From: Macrocybe gigantea
Taxonomy: Eukaryota > Basidiomycota > Agaricomycetes > Agaricales > Callistosporiaceae
DNA: 64,000 bases
Direction: 5' to 3'
Assembly (NCBI GenBank): GCA_011319805.1
Contig: SJRY01000234.1
Coordinates: 124,001 to 188,000, forward strand
This document shows, piece by piece, positions 42,942-54,018 of this stretch. Within the stretch, counting starts at the first letter, position 1; each line of letters begins with the position of its first letter. Made by a program: the position numbers and the translations under genes. The notes under the pieces are model-generated. The model had not been told where the DNA came from. It did not search any database and saw nothing but the letters and a program-made list of their open reading frames with translations.

Positions 42942-45326
42942 ATGCCTAGGTCTGCCTTTTACAACCCCAACGGTAGTCTGTCGCCTAGTCTTCCACTCTA
43001 CTCTTCCTCATCAGCCGTCAAGGAAAAATTTCAGCGGTCGCCTTGCTTCACGTCTATCATCATTCCTCTTCCATGCGTTAGGACGCGTGTTCGTTTGGCC
43101 GTCATCAACCCGCGCCGATTCCACTACGCCGCAGTCTCGCGATTTGGTCGAATAAAAGGCTCCGTGATATCTCTCTTCTCCTTTCTGCTCTCCATCCTTG
43201 TCCTTTTCTCCCTATTTCTGCGTTTCGGATCACATTCGAAACAATGGCCAACCGCTCTATTTGTCCGTGGGCCTTCGCTCGTGTTTAGACGCGAAGATCT
43301 GCAAAGAATATGGCAATGGGAAATTGCCAGCGGTCACTATCCCAGCGGCTTTCCTAGTGAGTCCGTCGTTGGCTGTCAACACAGGACACTAATGTACATC
43401 ACACCTGCACTAGTACCCGAAGAACTGCGCTTAAGAGTGTTGCTTCGCAATCCCGGAATACCCCCTCAGCCTTTCGGCGACTTCCGCCAGCATACCAGTG
43501 AATCACATCCCTTTATAATTCATACTCGCGGAATAGGATCGTCCCGAGCCTATCCAGACATCAAGTCCGATCCTCCCATGACGCGCTATCCTCCACGGCC
43601 CATGCCTGGAAGCATCGCCGATCTCGATATTGTAATGAAACATTGCGATTTCTTCGCAAAGAAGGTTCGCTCAAATTTCCATCTCTGAGGATTTGAGCTG
43701 ACCGTCCGTTCCTGTAGTACGTCAGAGATTGTTTAGAAGTCCTGAGAATTGGAGCTGGGCTGGACACTGAGCGCCATCATAGAAGGGGAAAGCTGGATCG
43801 ATGGAAATACATCTATATCGAAAATGGCACGATCTCCTCGTGGAGCGAGGAGGCGGATGCAATTATCTCGTCTACAATACCAGACAGTGACCCCGACGCA
43901 GGATTAGTGAAGAAGCAAGACGTGGACTGGGAGAAATCACCAATGGCTTTACCACCGACTGTCAACCCTCGCCCATACCACTCTTTGCCAGGGCCCTGCG
44001 ACCCAGAAAATCCCCGTATATTTCACATGTTTTGGACAGGTCCTTTCACCGACAAGCCTTACACGGCCCTGCTGTCGTTTCTATTCACGCAAAATACAGG
44101 ACTCCATCTCAAAACCCCGGACCCTGCGGTCTGTAGGCCGAAAATTTGGATGTGGATCAATCCGGGGCCAGCGGCTTCTATACCAAAACTGACTGCGACC
44201 GTTGAAACGCTATCCGAACTCGAGACTAATCCATGGGCTCACCATTCCTGCATCCAAGGTTCAAGGATGTCGTTCAATTCAGACTTTGGAATACCACAGA
44301 ACAGCTGGACTCTATCCCAGAGCTCAGACATGAATGGAGGGGAAAAAATTTGTTCAATTCTCTCGGTAGTGTCATTCACATACCGGACGAAGACGAGGGC
44401 GGCGATGACGAGGGTGAGCAAAAACCACCCAAGAAAAAGAATCGTGATGACCTTCTCACCCGCACGGGATCCAAGTCTTCCGACTCGTATGATCGCCTGT
44501 CCGTCATCCTATCAGACATGGTTCGCTTCATCCTTTGCCATCGGTACGGCGGGACGTACCTCGATGCCGATACTATCTTCCTTCGGGACTGGGAAGAACT
44601 ATGGGGTTGGAAGGGTGCATATGCTTACCGTTGGGGCCGCTTAAAGCGGTATAATACAGCTGTGCTGCATATGAACAAGGGATCCGCGCTAGGATCTTTC
44701 ATCTTCCGCACCGCGTTGAAGAACAACATGGATTTTCACCCCGAAATTGTCAGCCGCTACATGAAGGATGCACTTCTGGAAGGGTTGCTTCTTCGACTAC
44801 CTGATGCATTGTTTGATCCAGCATGGCTCAATACGCACACAGAGATGAAGCAACGCGACCGACCGGCCCAGCCTTACTTCAAAGAGTGAGAACGATCTTC
44901 CTTCGTAGCATCGATATGAAGTGCTGAACGACATCGAACAGTTTCAAGGAATTTTTCGAGACGCCAAAAGTTGATAGCGCCGCACCCAACGCGTACGGTT
45001 TCGATGGGTTTTTCAAAGGCGCTTATTCATATCATTTTCATAATTTCTGGTAACTCGCTGAGGTTGATGTAAAAAAAAAAATCCTACTAACTCGACTGCC
45101 CAGGTGGCTTCCGTTCGATCCCGCGAGAAACTGGCCTGACCTAGGTCCAAAGTTCATCACCGGGGAGCGAATAGCTCGCAACACGACCCATGAGCTACCT
45201 AACGATAACGATGACGACGTAGAGGATCGGCGCGACTTGGACTGGGCGACGGTGCTCAAACGAACATTTGAAGCTTATATTCGTGGCGAGCGTCCGAATA
45301 TGTATGGAGAATGGATACGATGGTAG
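42942..45326 (+). CDS. DXD glycosyltransferase, type II membrane protein (GT32-like)
   Basis: A basic N-terminus, then one TM anchor (ISLFSFLLSILVLFSLFLRF) and a lumenal catalytic region. The latter has IFHMFWTGPFTDKPYTALLS, KIWMWINPGPA, LSVILSDMVRFILCHRYGG and the metal-binding motif TYLDADTIFLRDW (DAD), followed by a Trp-rich AYAYRWGRLKRYNTA, then YSYHFHNFWW and a short end. This matches the Gb3-synthase/Och1-like DXD transferase fold, probably Golgi and nucleotide-sugar dependent; donor and acceptor cannot be told. An acidic/basic low-complexity insert (EDEGGDDEGEQ, PPKKK) interrupts the fold. One C is missing at 44242-44243; adding it restores PWAHPFLHPRFKDVVQF. Confidence 0.82.
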
Positions 45327-45481
45327 CCAGTCTAGGAGGGACCACAGTAATCTCCATGACGTGCTTAATGAACTCCTCATGGTTCGCGTTTGGTGTCATC
45401 CTAATTTATTGATCTATATGTTCCGCTGTGCACGTTGTCATGCTCTACATGTCTTCCATGCTGAAGAATATTTGCTTCTAA

Positions 45482-46584
45482 TTATTGAGCCTGTATGAAT
45501 TTTGCTTGTGCAGTTTCCACGCTGGACTTCAGCGTCGCAATCACTTGTTCTGGATTGTTCGATCCAAAGATGGCGGTGCCTGCCACGATGACGTTGCTTC
45601 CTGTTTTAATGCTCGCAAAAGGTTCATCAGCAAATGATTGGAACGAAAGCTTGCCTGCATTCGCGCATGCGTCGACGGTGTTTGGACCGACACCGCCATC
45701 TACCTCGATGTCCTTCTCTGGGAATCTTGCCCGAAGTTCAGCCACCTTTGGGACACATCGCTCTATGAATTTTTGACCTCCTCTTCCTAAGAAAAAGGGA
45801 AAAAAAAATATGCGCATTGTGGGTTAAACAATTGGGCAGGGAAAATCAATAAATAAACAAAAACTGGGTAAACGGTCATGACGAGTAGCATGTCCGCAGC
45901 CTTGCCAACTTTGTCCGTGATGGCTGTGGACGGGGTGTCTGGCGATATTGCCACGCCTGCCTTCATATTCCTGTTATGTATAGCATCGATGAGAGAGATT
46001 GGATCCGCTAGAACAACACCGAGTCAAAGCTTGCAGGAAGGCTATATTATATTGCTTACAGGTGGCTTCCAGGTGGAAGCAGTACAGTGCTCCACCGGCG
46101 TTCGCAATATCGTCTACCCACTGCGGAGCTTGAGTAATCTGATCGCACAGCGAATGTCAAAAACGAAATAAAAAAATGTCAACGGACCTTCTCTGGTTCG
46201 GAGACCATCATGTGGCAGTCCATGAAGATTCCGGGAACGCCCTTTGATACGCAGGCGAGGATGGGGGCGCCTGAGGACTGACTGGTCGGCCGATCGCCAT
46301 GGTACACTGAGAAAAGACCGACGCACCCATAGTGATGTTGGGCACAAAATGGCTGATGTCATCGAGATGAGCAGGGGAACTAGAGGAGATAGCTGACGAG
46401 CAGAATCACCCATCCATGACATCTACAGATGGGGATGAGCTGCATGTGTAGGTGGGCAGTGCAGGAGGAGCGGATTACCCATGTGAAGCCATTCTGCACC
46501 GCCCTTGATCATACGCTTGCATTCCGCAGTGAGACAGCCAAAATCTGAGGCGAGAACGGAGGGCGATATGATGGCGCGAGGCAT
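45482..46584 (-). CDS. RPE1: Ribulose-phosphate 3-epimerase
   Basis: ATG 46584 begins MPRAIISPSVLASDFGCL, then [102 protein letters not shown] and a final helix. These carry the metal-binding His and Asp residues of the beta/alpha barrel that interconverts ribulose-5-P and xylulose-5-P in the pentose phosphate pathway. About seven introns. At one boundary (near 45864-45865) the exon must end TVYPG, but a single G is present where exon G plus intron GT would need GG, so the junction is one base short. Confidence 0.93.
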
Positions 46585-46742
46585 AAGGTCGGGGGTATCA
46601 GATAGAGGAGCAGCGGAGGCGTGGCTATGTCACATAATAATGACCTGATAGTCATCGCCAAATCTGCTGCGCTAACACCTCGTTGCTATACATATAATCC
46701 GTTCAGCCTTCCTGCTCCTTCATTTTATTCCATTTCCCCAGC

Positions 46743-47411
46743 ATGTTCGCCAGGTTTTTTGTTCTCCTCTTTTTTGCTCTCTCTGTTGCTGCTAGTGCAG
46801 TGCAGCTCGAGGAGCGCCAAAGTAAGCAAAACGTCTCCGAAATTGTGACAACCCCTGAACTATTTCTTTTTTTGCCGGGTCGCAGTTGGAAGCGCCATCG
46901 ACTCCCTCACCTCTGCTGCTGCATCCATAATTACTGGAGACGGTGCGTGTGTTCTCGCTACTCTTTCATTTCTTATCCGACTCGTTTGCAGGAGCGTCAG
47001 TGTTCAGCCAGGCAACCTCATTCGCAGGCGGAGTTGGAAACGATGCAACAAGTGTCGCTCACGGCGCGTTTGAGACCGTAACCTGTGCGAGGTCTCCATT
47101 TGCCAAGCTCGAGCTCTCCGTTTGACTCTTTTTTTTTCTCTGCAGCTGTCGGGGGCAAGGCCGTGACACTTGTCACCAGTCTAGGCGGCGAAGGATTCAC
47201 CCTCGCAACGTCTGGCGCTGGCGTAGCGACCTCGGTCTTCGGATCGGTCTATACCGTCGCCACCGGTGCTGCGCAGTCTGCTGCATCTGTCGCAGCCACC
47301 CATACCGCCAACGCTGCGGCCGGCCCCTCGTTAGGTTTCACGATGGCACACGCAGCTGCTCTGGCTACAGTCTTACTGGGTACCTGCTTCGGCGCCTTTA
47401 TCGCACTATGA
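46743..47411 (+). CDS. Small secreted Ala/Gly/Ser-rich protein, possible GPI anchor
   Basis: Four exons encode about 145 residues. A signal peptide (MFARFFVLLFFALSVAASA) is followed by LEERQ, then low-complexity Ala/Ser/Gly/Thr/Val sequence (IGSAIDSLTSAAASIITGD, SVGGKAVTLVTSLGGEG, TSGAGVATSVFGSVYTVATG). A C-terminal hydrophobic segment (ALATVLLGTCFGAFIAL) runs to the stop, the usual look of a GPI-attachment signal. No cysteine framework. Cell-wall or small secreted protein of unknown role. Divergent from RPE with 158 bp between starts; a similar gene follows downstream. Confidence 0.75.
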
Positions 47412-47733
47412 GCGTTCCCCTGCTCAATATCCGGGACCACTAAAATACCGTCATTATTTACCCTTTTTGCCTTGGACATTTTCCTTCGTTCCAGCTACTT
47501 ACTCTATTTCCTCGTTAAATGTGTTTTATCTGCAGGCCTAGTCGCCTGGAGGTTTCGTAGTCATCAAGTGTTACATCTGCTCCACATCAAACAGACTGTT
47601 GCTACACGACCAGACAAAATACATTTTAAATATCTCACTCTGTCGGCAGCGAAGTGCTTCCCTCGCTCTGGTTAGCCCCCAACAACCTCAGGAAAGAAGA
47701 AAGAAAAAGCAAGGATACGTTGATCGTGTTCCA

Positions 47734-48625
47734 ATGCTGACTGTCCAAAGTTCCTTATTCATATTCGTATTTATCGTGTCTTTGATCAACCACGCTCATG
47801 TGAGCTTTGCGAATCCTGCAGTGGGCCAAGCAACGCAGTCCTTTGAGGGCCAAATCAACAACGGTGCGTCTTCTCGAAAACAGGGGAACGACGATTGAAT
47901 GTCAAGTTTAGCCACTTTGGTCGATGTCCTGCAACATCTTCGCAGGTTGAGACGTCAAATAGACCACGGTAACGACCGCTCTACATTTGTTTTATCTGCT
48001 GCAGCTCATGGCGACATCAGGAATGCCTGTAGATGCTGTCATAAAAGCCAAGTTGTTGACAGAAGTCGAAAACAGAAAAAGAGCCCGTAAGCGACATTCA
48101 GACATCGACTGAGAAGCGATATGTACATAACCTCACCACCAGTTGAGAAATCGACGCAAGCGTTGCTTCCCTCTACTTCGACGCTTTCATCCGCTCGTAA
48201 GTTGTCACTCCGGGTTCAGATGAAAGAAAATCTCATGCGTACCTTTTAATCCAGCAAAGGATCCTGTGACCGTGTTGGTGCCTACAGGACCGAACATTGT
48301 TCTGGCCTCCAAAGGGTCTACTAGCACGGTCACTTTAGCGTCTGCCACTCCGACTGGCGCTCTCGCCGCCATTACATCTCCGAGCAATTCATCCGTGATA
48401 TGGGCGACCACTGTTACAAAGACGCTGGCGACAGCACAGCCGACAACAACAAATGGAGGACAGTAAGAGCCTCTGTTCTGATTAAGGCGGGTACGAACGC
48501 CCAACACTGACCACTTTTGTCACAGTAATGCCGCTGCTAAAATGTTGCCTATGCATGTCCTTGCGATAACGGTTTTGGGGTGCACAATAGGAATGTCCGG
48601 CAGCATTGACCAAACCCTTCTATGA
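47734..48625 (+). CDS. Small secreted protein with Ser/Thr-rich tail
   Basis: It opens with a signal peptide (MLTVQSSLFIFVFIVSLINHAHVS, cleaved perhaps before NPAVG). Later exons read MATSGMPVDAVIKAKLLTEV, EKSTQALLPSTSTLSSA and a Ser/Thr/Ala-rich segment (KGSTSTVTLASATPTGALAA). The last exon ends hydrophobic (MLPMHVLAITVLGCTIGMSG), again resembling a GPI signal. The exon or exons between about 47865 and 48005 could not be joined cleanly in frame, so the middle is uncertain. Layout parallels the preceding gene (signal peptide, Ser/Thr/Ala body, hydrophobic end) but I see no clear sequence identity. Function unknown. Confidence 0.5.
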
Positions 48626-48813
48626 ACATGAGGATGTAGACTCCGAAGAAGGTTGTGATACATTCATGTTCGAGGGGGGAACGTACAAGAACATGTATTA
48701 AGGAAGTGCCGTTAGCTAACCTCCAAAATGGCATCTTCTGCTCGAAGCAACACACGCTTCGTTATCGATTCCGTCAATAGATACACCTTATACAGTGCCC
48801 TAGGGAAGAGCTA

Positions 48814-49714
48814 TCAGTTGCGAGGGTTGACATAGTTGCCCGGAAACAATATATACCTAAGTGCGCCTACAACAATTAGGGCGACGATGATTAAAGCAGC
48901 AATGTCTCTAGATTCGTCTCTTCTTCGACGAGATCCCCGGAGCCTGGCCAGCCACTGAAGAGGGCCGAGAAAGGGCGCTGAAAGCAGCATGTGCACCAGG
49001 GATCCGGCGCCCACCATGGGCAGGCCGAGCACAAAACGTCGCATAAACCTTTTCAGGAATCCCGGTTTCGACTTTGCGACAATTTTTCTGGACTGGCGAA
49101 TGTAATCGTTGGCCGTCGTCGGACGCATGGTATCGTCAAAAATCCCCGCGACATCACCATCCTGGAGAATGCGGAGAGCGGCAGTGATGAGATTCTGCAC
49201 AAGGTCCAAAGGTGAAACGTAGAGGAAGGACGAATAGTAATAGGAATAAGTGGGGTATTCAAACGCGGAGATGAAAAACGTGGTTATTGTGGATGCGAGC
49301 ATGACGATGCATGTAAAGGCGATGGATGAAAGTAGCCCTGTGACAACTGCATGAGGACGTCGTCCCAGTCAGTTATGCACTTCCATCCAGTCATCTTCTC
49401 TCAAACCGACCTGGGTTTGTGGCGATGCCTGCAATTCGTGTACGGGCAAATCTGTATTTGTAATGGCATTGCGGACAGGCGAAGAATGCACTCCCTGACA
49501 CCGATGTTGTCCTCCAGCGCTGCAGGCACTTGATGTGCACATACTGGAAAACGATTCAGTGCAGTCTGATCGAATCGGAACGTCAGTGGCCACTCACGCT
49601 TATAGAGCCTTTACAGAGACAAGGACGTATAAGCCGTCCAAATTCTGGCTCAGCGGCGGGGCCATCGAGACATATCCGACACTGCTTCTCTTCAGACGAG
49701 TCTGCCTCGGGCAT
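48814..49714 (-). CDS. RING-CH (MARCH-type) membrane E3 ubiquitin ligase
   Basis: ATG 49714 gives MPEADSSEEKQCRICLDGPA and a C4HC3 RING variant: CRIC, then CLCKGS, HIKC, and CPQCHYKY, with the Trp of CLQRWRT in place. Then come hydrophobic segments (VVTGLLSSIAFTCIVMLAST, GLPMVGAGSLVHMLLSAPF, DIAALIIVALIVVGALRYIL). RING-CH proteins are integral-membrane E3 ligases that ubiquitinate membrane proteins, for example yeast Ssm4/Doa10 and MARCH proteins. Two introns with canonical borders. Divergent from the mitochondrial carrier with 150 bp between starts. Confidence 0.88.
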
Positions 49715-49864
49715 TGGGATTCTGCTGGACGTCGCAATAAACGCCGCAACTTCAAGTTGCACTCAGCCCCGCGCAAATCACGTGGCTGTCTACAACTGTC
49801 CCGACGATCATCACGGTCTGGTCTGTTTTCGAGGATCCAGCAGTCTCTCGAGGTCTTGACACGA

Positions 49865-51495
49865 ATGGGAAACGATGATGTGTCTCAAAGCGGTCACATT
49901 CGACTCGTTGGCGCCGCGGCCGGCATAGGAAGTGGTATGCTTGGATGTCACATTGACTCGGGAGCATCAAATTGACGACTTGCCAAGGATTGACAAAAGT
50001 ACTCGCCAAATATCACCGTCTTTCACATACGTTATCTTACTCCTCAGGTCGCAGTTGGACACGGGTAAGTTCCAAGTGCCACTATGGAAGGTTCGTAGAC
50101 CTACAACCTGTACCTTGTAATTATTCCTGAGTTTCTGGCATCATACAGGCAATCGTTCACGTAGGGCGGAAAATTAAATGCACCGGTCTACTCCCGCCGA
50201 TCAAGGTTCGACACCATAAAGACACGTTTGCAATGCTCTCCACCCGGAAGCTACCGTGGAGCTCTAGATGTTCTAACTAAAATTATTCGCAACGAGGTAT
50301 GTGTTTTCTGGACGGCCACTTTATCCCGGCTCACGGAAATGATGCTCGGAATGGACGCATGTAAATTAGGGAATCCTTGCTCTATACAAGGGAGCGACCC
50401 CGCCTGCAGTGGCTTGGGCAGCTATAGACTCTCTGCTTCTTGGGTCCTTGCATAATTACCGTCTCTTTCTTCTTCGTCATGGAATGACGGAGAAGACGCC
50501 AGGCACTGCTCGACCTCGGTTGACCATCTTCGCTCATGGTGTTGCTGGCCTTTTTGCTGGATTGACTAGGTATACATCGTTACTCGCTCGGCCCGGCTGT
50601 TTGCTCACAAGTTACCTTTTTCGCGACCATCTCTTTTTAGCACCATCATTGCGACGCCGATGGAACTTGTTAAAGGTATGTCTGAGTTGGAAATACTTCT
50701 TTCATGAGATAAATATACTGCTGCTTTTAGTGAAATTGCAACTGCAATCCCAGCGGTCGGTTGCCGACCGTCAGTTCAAGGGTCCCATCCATTGCATGCG
50801 TCAAATTATCCGCACACAGGGGATTTTGGGCATGTGGTCAGGGTTTACGGGTAGCCTGGCATTTAGGAGCAATTTTTTCTGGATGTTCCTGTCCTTTGAG
50901 GTCGGCATCATGGCACTGAGTTATGGAGGACATGGTGACCTAGCCGACTGAAACAGGCTCTCATGCGCGTTTTCTCCGGCCTGGCAGGGACTGGATACGA
51001 GGTCAGTGTTTACCTCTCGGTTCTGGCAGCGAATAACTATACTAAAGTCTTCAGATAAGTACTGGAAGTGCCAATTTCATTTCAGGTGGCCTCGGCTCGT
51101 TCGCTTTCTGGATAATGGCTATTCCGGCTGACAACATCAAAAAGTGAGTCTCATCGCGCACCGTGTTCCGATTTTGCTATTCGCTGAAGACTCCTTCACC
51201 GGGGTAGCCGGATGATGGCATACCCTTATCCTCTGCCTTATCCCTCCTCCACAGCAATCACGCCTATCACCGTGCCATCTTTCCTCTCAACAGCACGCCA
51301 CATATACACCCAACATGGACTAGCTGGCTTCTTCCGCGGGTTAGGACCCTGTCTGTTGCGCGCATTTCCGGTAAATGCCTGTGCTTTTTTTGTTTACGAA
51401 GGGACGTTGAGGGCTTTGGGCGCTGAAAAGGTACTGGCATTTTATTCGTTAATTTGTCGGCGCAGGATGCTGACCCTGGGCAGACGCGTCACTGA
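49865..51495 (+). CDS. Mitochondrial carrier family protein (SLC25)
   Basis: Ten or so exons assemble a three-repeat carrier: HIRLVGAAAGIG then FDTIKTRLQCSPPGSYRGAL (repeat 1), LYKGATPPAVAWAAIDSLLL, LTIFAHGVAGLFAGL with ATPMELLKVKLQ-like repeat 2 (here IIATPMELVKVKLQLQSQR), GILGMWSGFTGSLAFR, and repeat 3 ANFISGGLGSFAFWIMAIPADNIKNRMMAYP. The signature Pro is replaced in repeat 1 (HGFD in place of HPFD). Closest by layout to basic amino-acid/acylcarnitine carriers; substrate unknown. The end is placed after EKTRH, stop 51493-51495. Confidence 0.87.
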
Positions 51496-51678
51496 ATTTG
51501 GCCATATGACTTGCTCGTGACCGTTATACCAGATACTCCCACGCTTTCCGGTATCGGCTTGCCATACTTGGGGTGCGGCTTGCCATATTCAGGATAGATT
51601 AATTGGAAAGACAAAAATTAAAACGTGAATAGCGGGGCCATAAACCAAGAAATTCAAACGTAACAAAGTCGAGGCGTC

Positions 51679-52649
51679 TCATAAGTAACATCGTGAAAAG
51701 GTGCTCGGCGGCAATGCTGATGGCCAATTCCCCTTTTGGATCGCTGCCTCCCATTCATCCGCATGGGAGCGGTACAAATCCAAAGCCACTCGCGCATTCT
51801 CGGCCTATTAAATCAAGGTTTTCAGTGTGCGCATGATAGGCCTCATCAAATTAACCAACTGGATGTTGCTGTCCCTCTTGACAACGTCTGCACATCAGGT
51901 GCCAAGCTAGAGTTTGAAGTCCAATAATCTGATTAGGCGAACGTAAAGCATTCCTGAACGGCTGTTTCAAAAGCCTGAGTCGGCATGTCATCAGAAGCCG
52001 GCAGTTAATCGTGTTACCTGATAAAGGGCAACGTCCCTCGTGGCCACGGCAGGGTGGGGTATGCCGAGGACTGAATTATATTCAGACTTGATTTGTATGA
52101 AAGAAGCGAAGGACACGAAGGCACTTACCGCTAAGATCGTTCCATATGCTGTGCCCAATGAGGATCTTGTCTTTGATAAGATTGGCAACATATTGTTGAA
52201 TCGCGTTGAAGGACCATGCATCGGCTGTTAGAAGCAAATCACGGAAAGGAAGGGGAGAATTGCGACTGATTCAATCCTCCCTCCGAAATCACATAACGAC
52301 GGTGCACTACGTACACGAGTATAGATGATCTTGCGTAATTCCTGTTGCTGAAGTCCTGTAGTCGGTCACCTGGGCAGCCCGTCAGCTTAATTTCTCGTCG
52401 AAGAAATTTGTTCATTACCTGCATCGTAGGGGTAACGAATTTATCAAACAAAATCCTGCCGCGGTAGTCTACGAGGCAGACACGGCTGCCAAAAAAAAAA
52501 AAGCAATGCTTCGGGTTAGATGAACTCACAGACGGGAGCGAGGCCATTAAAAAAAAAACGAACGCGAGCATGGAAGTAGTGCCGCCTGGTCCGACGCCGA
52601 CATTACTGCATGATATGGCGAGAAGACGAGAAGCAGGATTAGCAGCCAT
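51679..52649 (-). CDS. Rex4-like DEDD-fold protein with degenerate active site
   Basis: ATG 52649; exons give about 200 residues that follow the Rex4/ISG20 exonuclease fold. The strand corresponding to the usual ALDCEMVGVG reads AISCSNVGVGPGG. Then come ARVCLVDYRGRILFDKFVTP, VTDYRTSATGITQDHL, LIKDKILIGHSIWNDLSVLG, HPAVATRDVALYQPFRNALR, QIIGLQTLAWHLM, and QEGQQHPAENARVALDLYRSH. The DxE pair of motif I is SxS (residues 13 and 15, near 52605-52613) and the Asp of motif III is Asn (ENAR for EDAR); the motif II Asp is kept. It is therefore unlikely to cut RNA by the usual two-metal mechanism. About six introns, all in frame, so it looks like a maintained gene. Confidence 0.82.
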
Positions 52650-54018
52650 AGCTTAATTGTGCGGACGAGTGTACGCAACTGACGACGGGGGTTTATGCCA
52701 GAAATTTATATCCTCCACTTCCCTTGCTCCGGGTTTATGACGATCGGCGCTTTCCTTTTGTAAAATAGAGTTTTGTTTTGTTTTGTAGCAAAAACGGGCC
52801 CAATGCACGGGTGAGCGGAGGCTTTTCTGTTCCTTTCGACCGTTCGTCGTTCATGAGTCTACCGCGCGGAGGGTACCTTGACATGCTTTGAATGACACAT
52901 TTCGGAAGCTTGCTGACAGGCGCACGCAAGGAGCTCATGAACGCAGGCAAAGCCAGTACGAGAAGGCAAGATTGGGAGGACATTGATAGTCGGCGACCTA
53001 GTTAGTCGACGCAAGAGAGGCTAACTCCGGGAAAATCGCGAGCAGAGAAGTGCACAAAAATCGGGGGGCATACTAGTTGCAATGGTCGATACTTTTTTGG
53101 TGCACTATATCTCAATGATCGCGATCGGTCGGGCGAGAATCTGGAGAGGAGTTAGAGATCGTATTGTACCAAGAGAGAAGAGAATGGCCATCCTTCGATC
53201 TCGATGACGCGCGGGCCAGTGATCACGATGGAACCAAGTCAGGCTCGCAGCCTTCGATTTCTGAGAAAGAAAAGAAATACAGGCCTGAGGTTCCTCGAGG
53301 GGATAAGTCTTTCGTCGCCACAAATCTTGGAACGAGCCTATCTTGACGAATTCAGGAAGACGACTGGGAATGAATATTCCCGTTATTTTTTCTCAGTGAT
53401 TCCGGATGGGGCATGTAATTCACTTTAGTGCATGTCCTATGGTCGCTCGGGAAGGAGGGCCTCGCAGATCCACCCGACATCAAATCTGATGCCGCAAGGC
53501 AATGGTATTCTACAGGATTGGGATAAGTGGTTAGAATTCGAGAAGCCATGGTAGATAAAGACCAGCAGATGATGCGTACCCGCAGTTTATTTGACCTGGA
53601 GATCTGAGTCACTAGTGGGCGCTTGAGCGTCATGAAGGCTTGGCAGGGTCTAAATCTTGAGGTGACATGAAGGGCGTTTGTGTCATTCGGAAACCGACAA
53701 AATTCCTACCGCTCGGAGACTGCTGTGATAAGTCAAGGGTCTGTCATAAGACCTTAACTGAACATTGACGCCCGCCGACTAGCATCACTCCATGTACGTA
53801 CAAATGCAACAAAGATCGGCCCAGATTTTGTCGATGTTATTTCTAATGCATGTCTATTCGACGCTGCCTCGCCTCGCCGTCGCCGTCGTCGCCTCCGCCT
53901 CCGCCTCCCCTTTCTTGACCGCCAGATCCGTTTAAATAATAAGGACCATAGTCGTTCTTCCCTGCCGTTGTATCTAAACAGTTGCGTAGATGGAAACCGA
54001 AGCAGTCGTTTAGCTGGG
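52650..54018. other. Gene-poor stretch, 1.4 kb
   Basis: The longest gap in the window. No supported gene. A minus-strand ATG frame at 52735-52983 (82 codons) has no homology I recognise. A GGC/CCT-rich triplet tract at about 53875-53910 yields poly-Arg or poly-Gly in two frames and is probably 3' flank of the neighbouring PPR-like gene. Confidence 0.4.

Noticed and set aside
52735..52983. 82-codon minus-strand ATG frame
   Set aside because: No recognisable motif, no introns, and lies in a gene-poor stretch; chance frame cannot be excluded.
53875..53912. Triplet-rich tract as a minisatellite or Arg-rich protein domain
   Set aside because: Too short and irregular for a tandem repeat of note, and the coding interpretation depends on a likely wrong frame.
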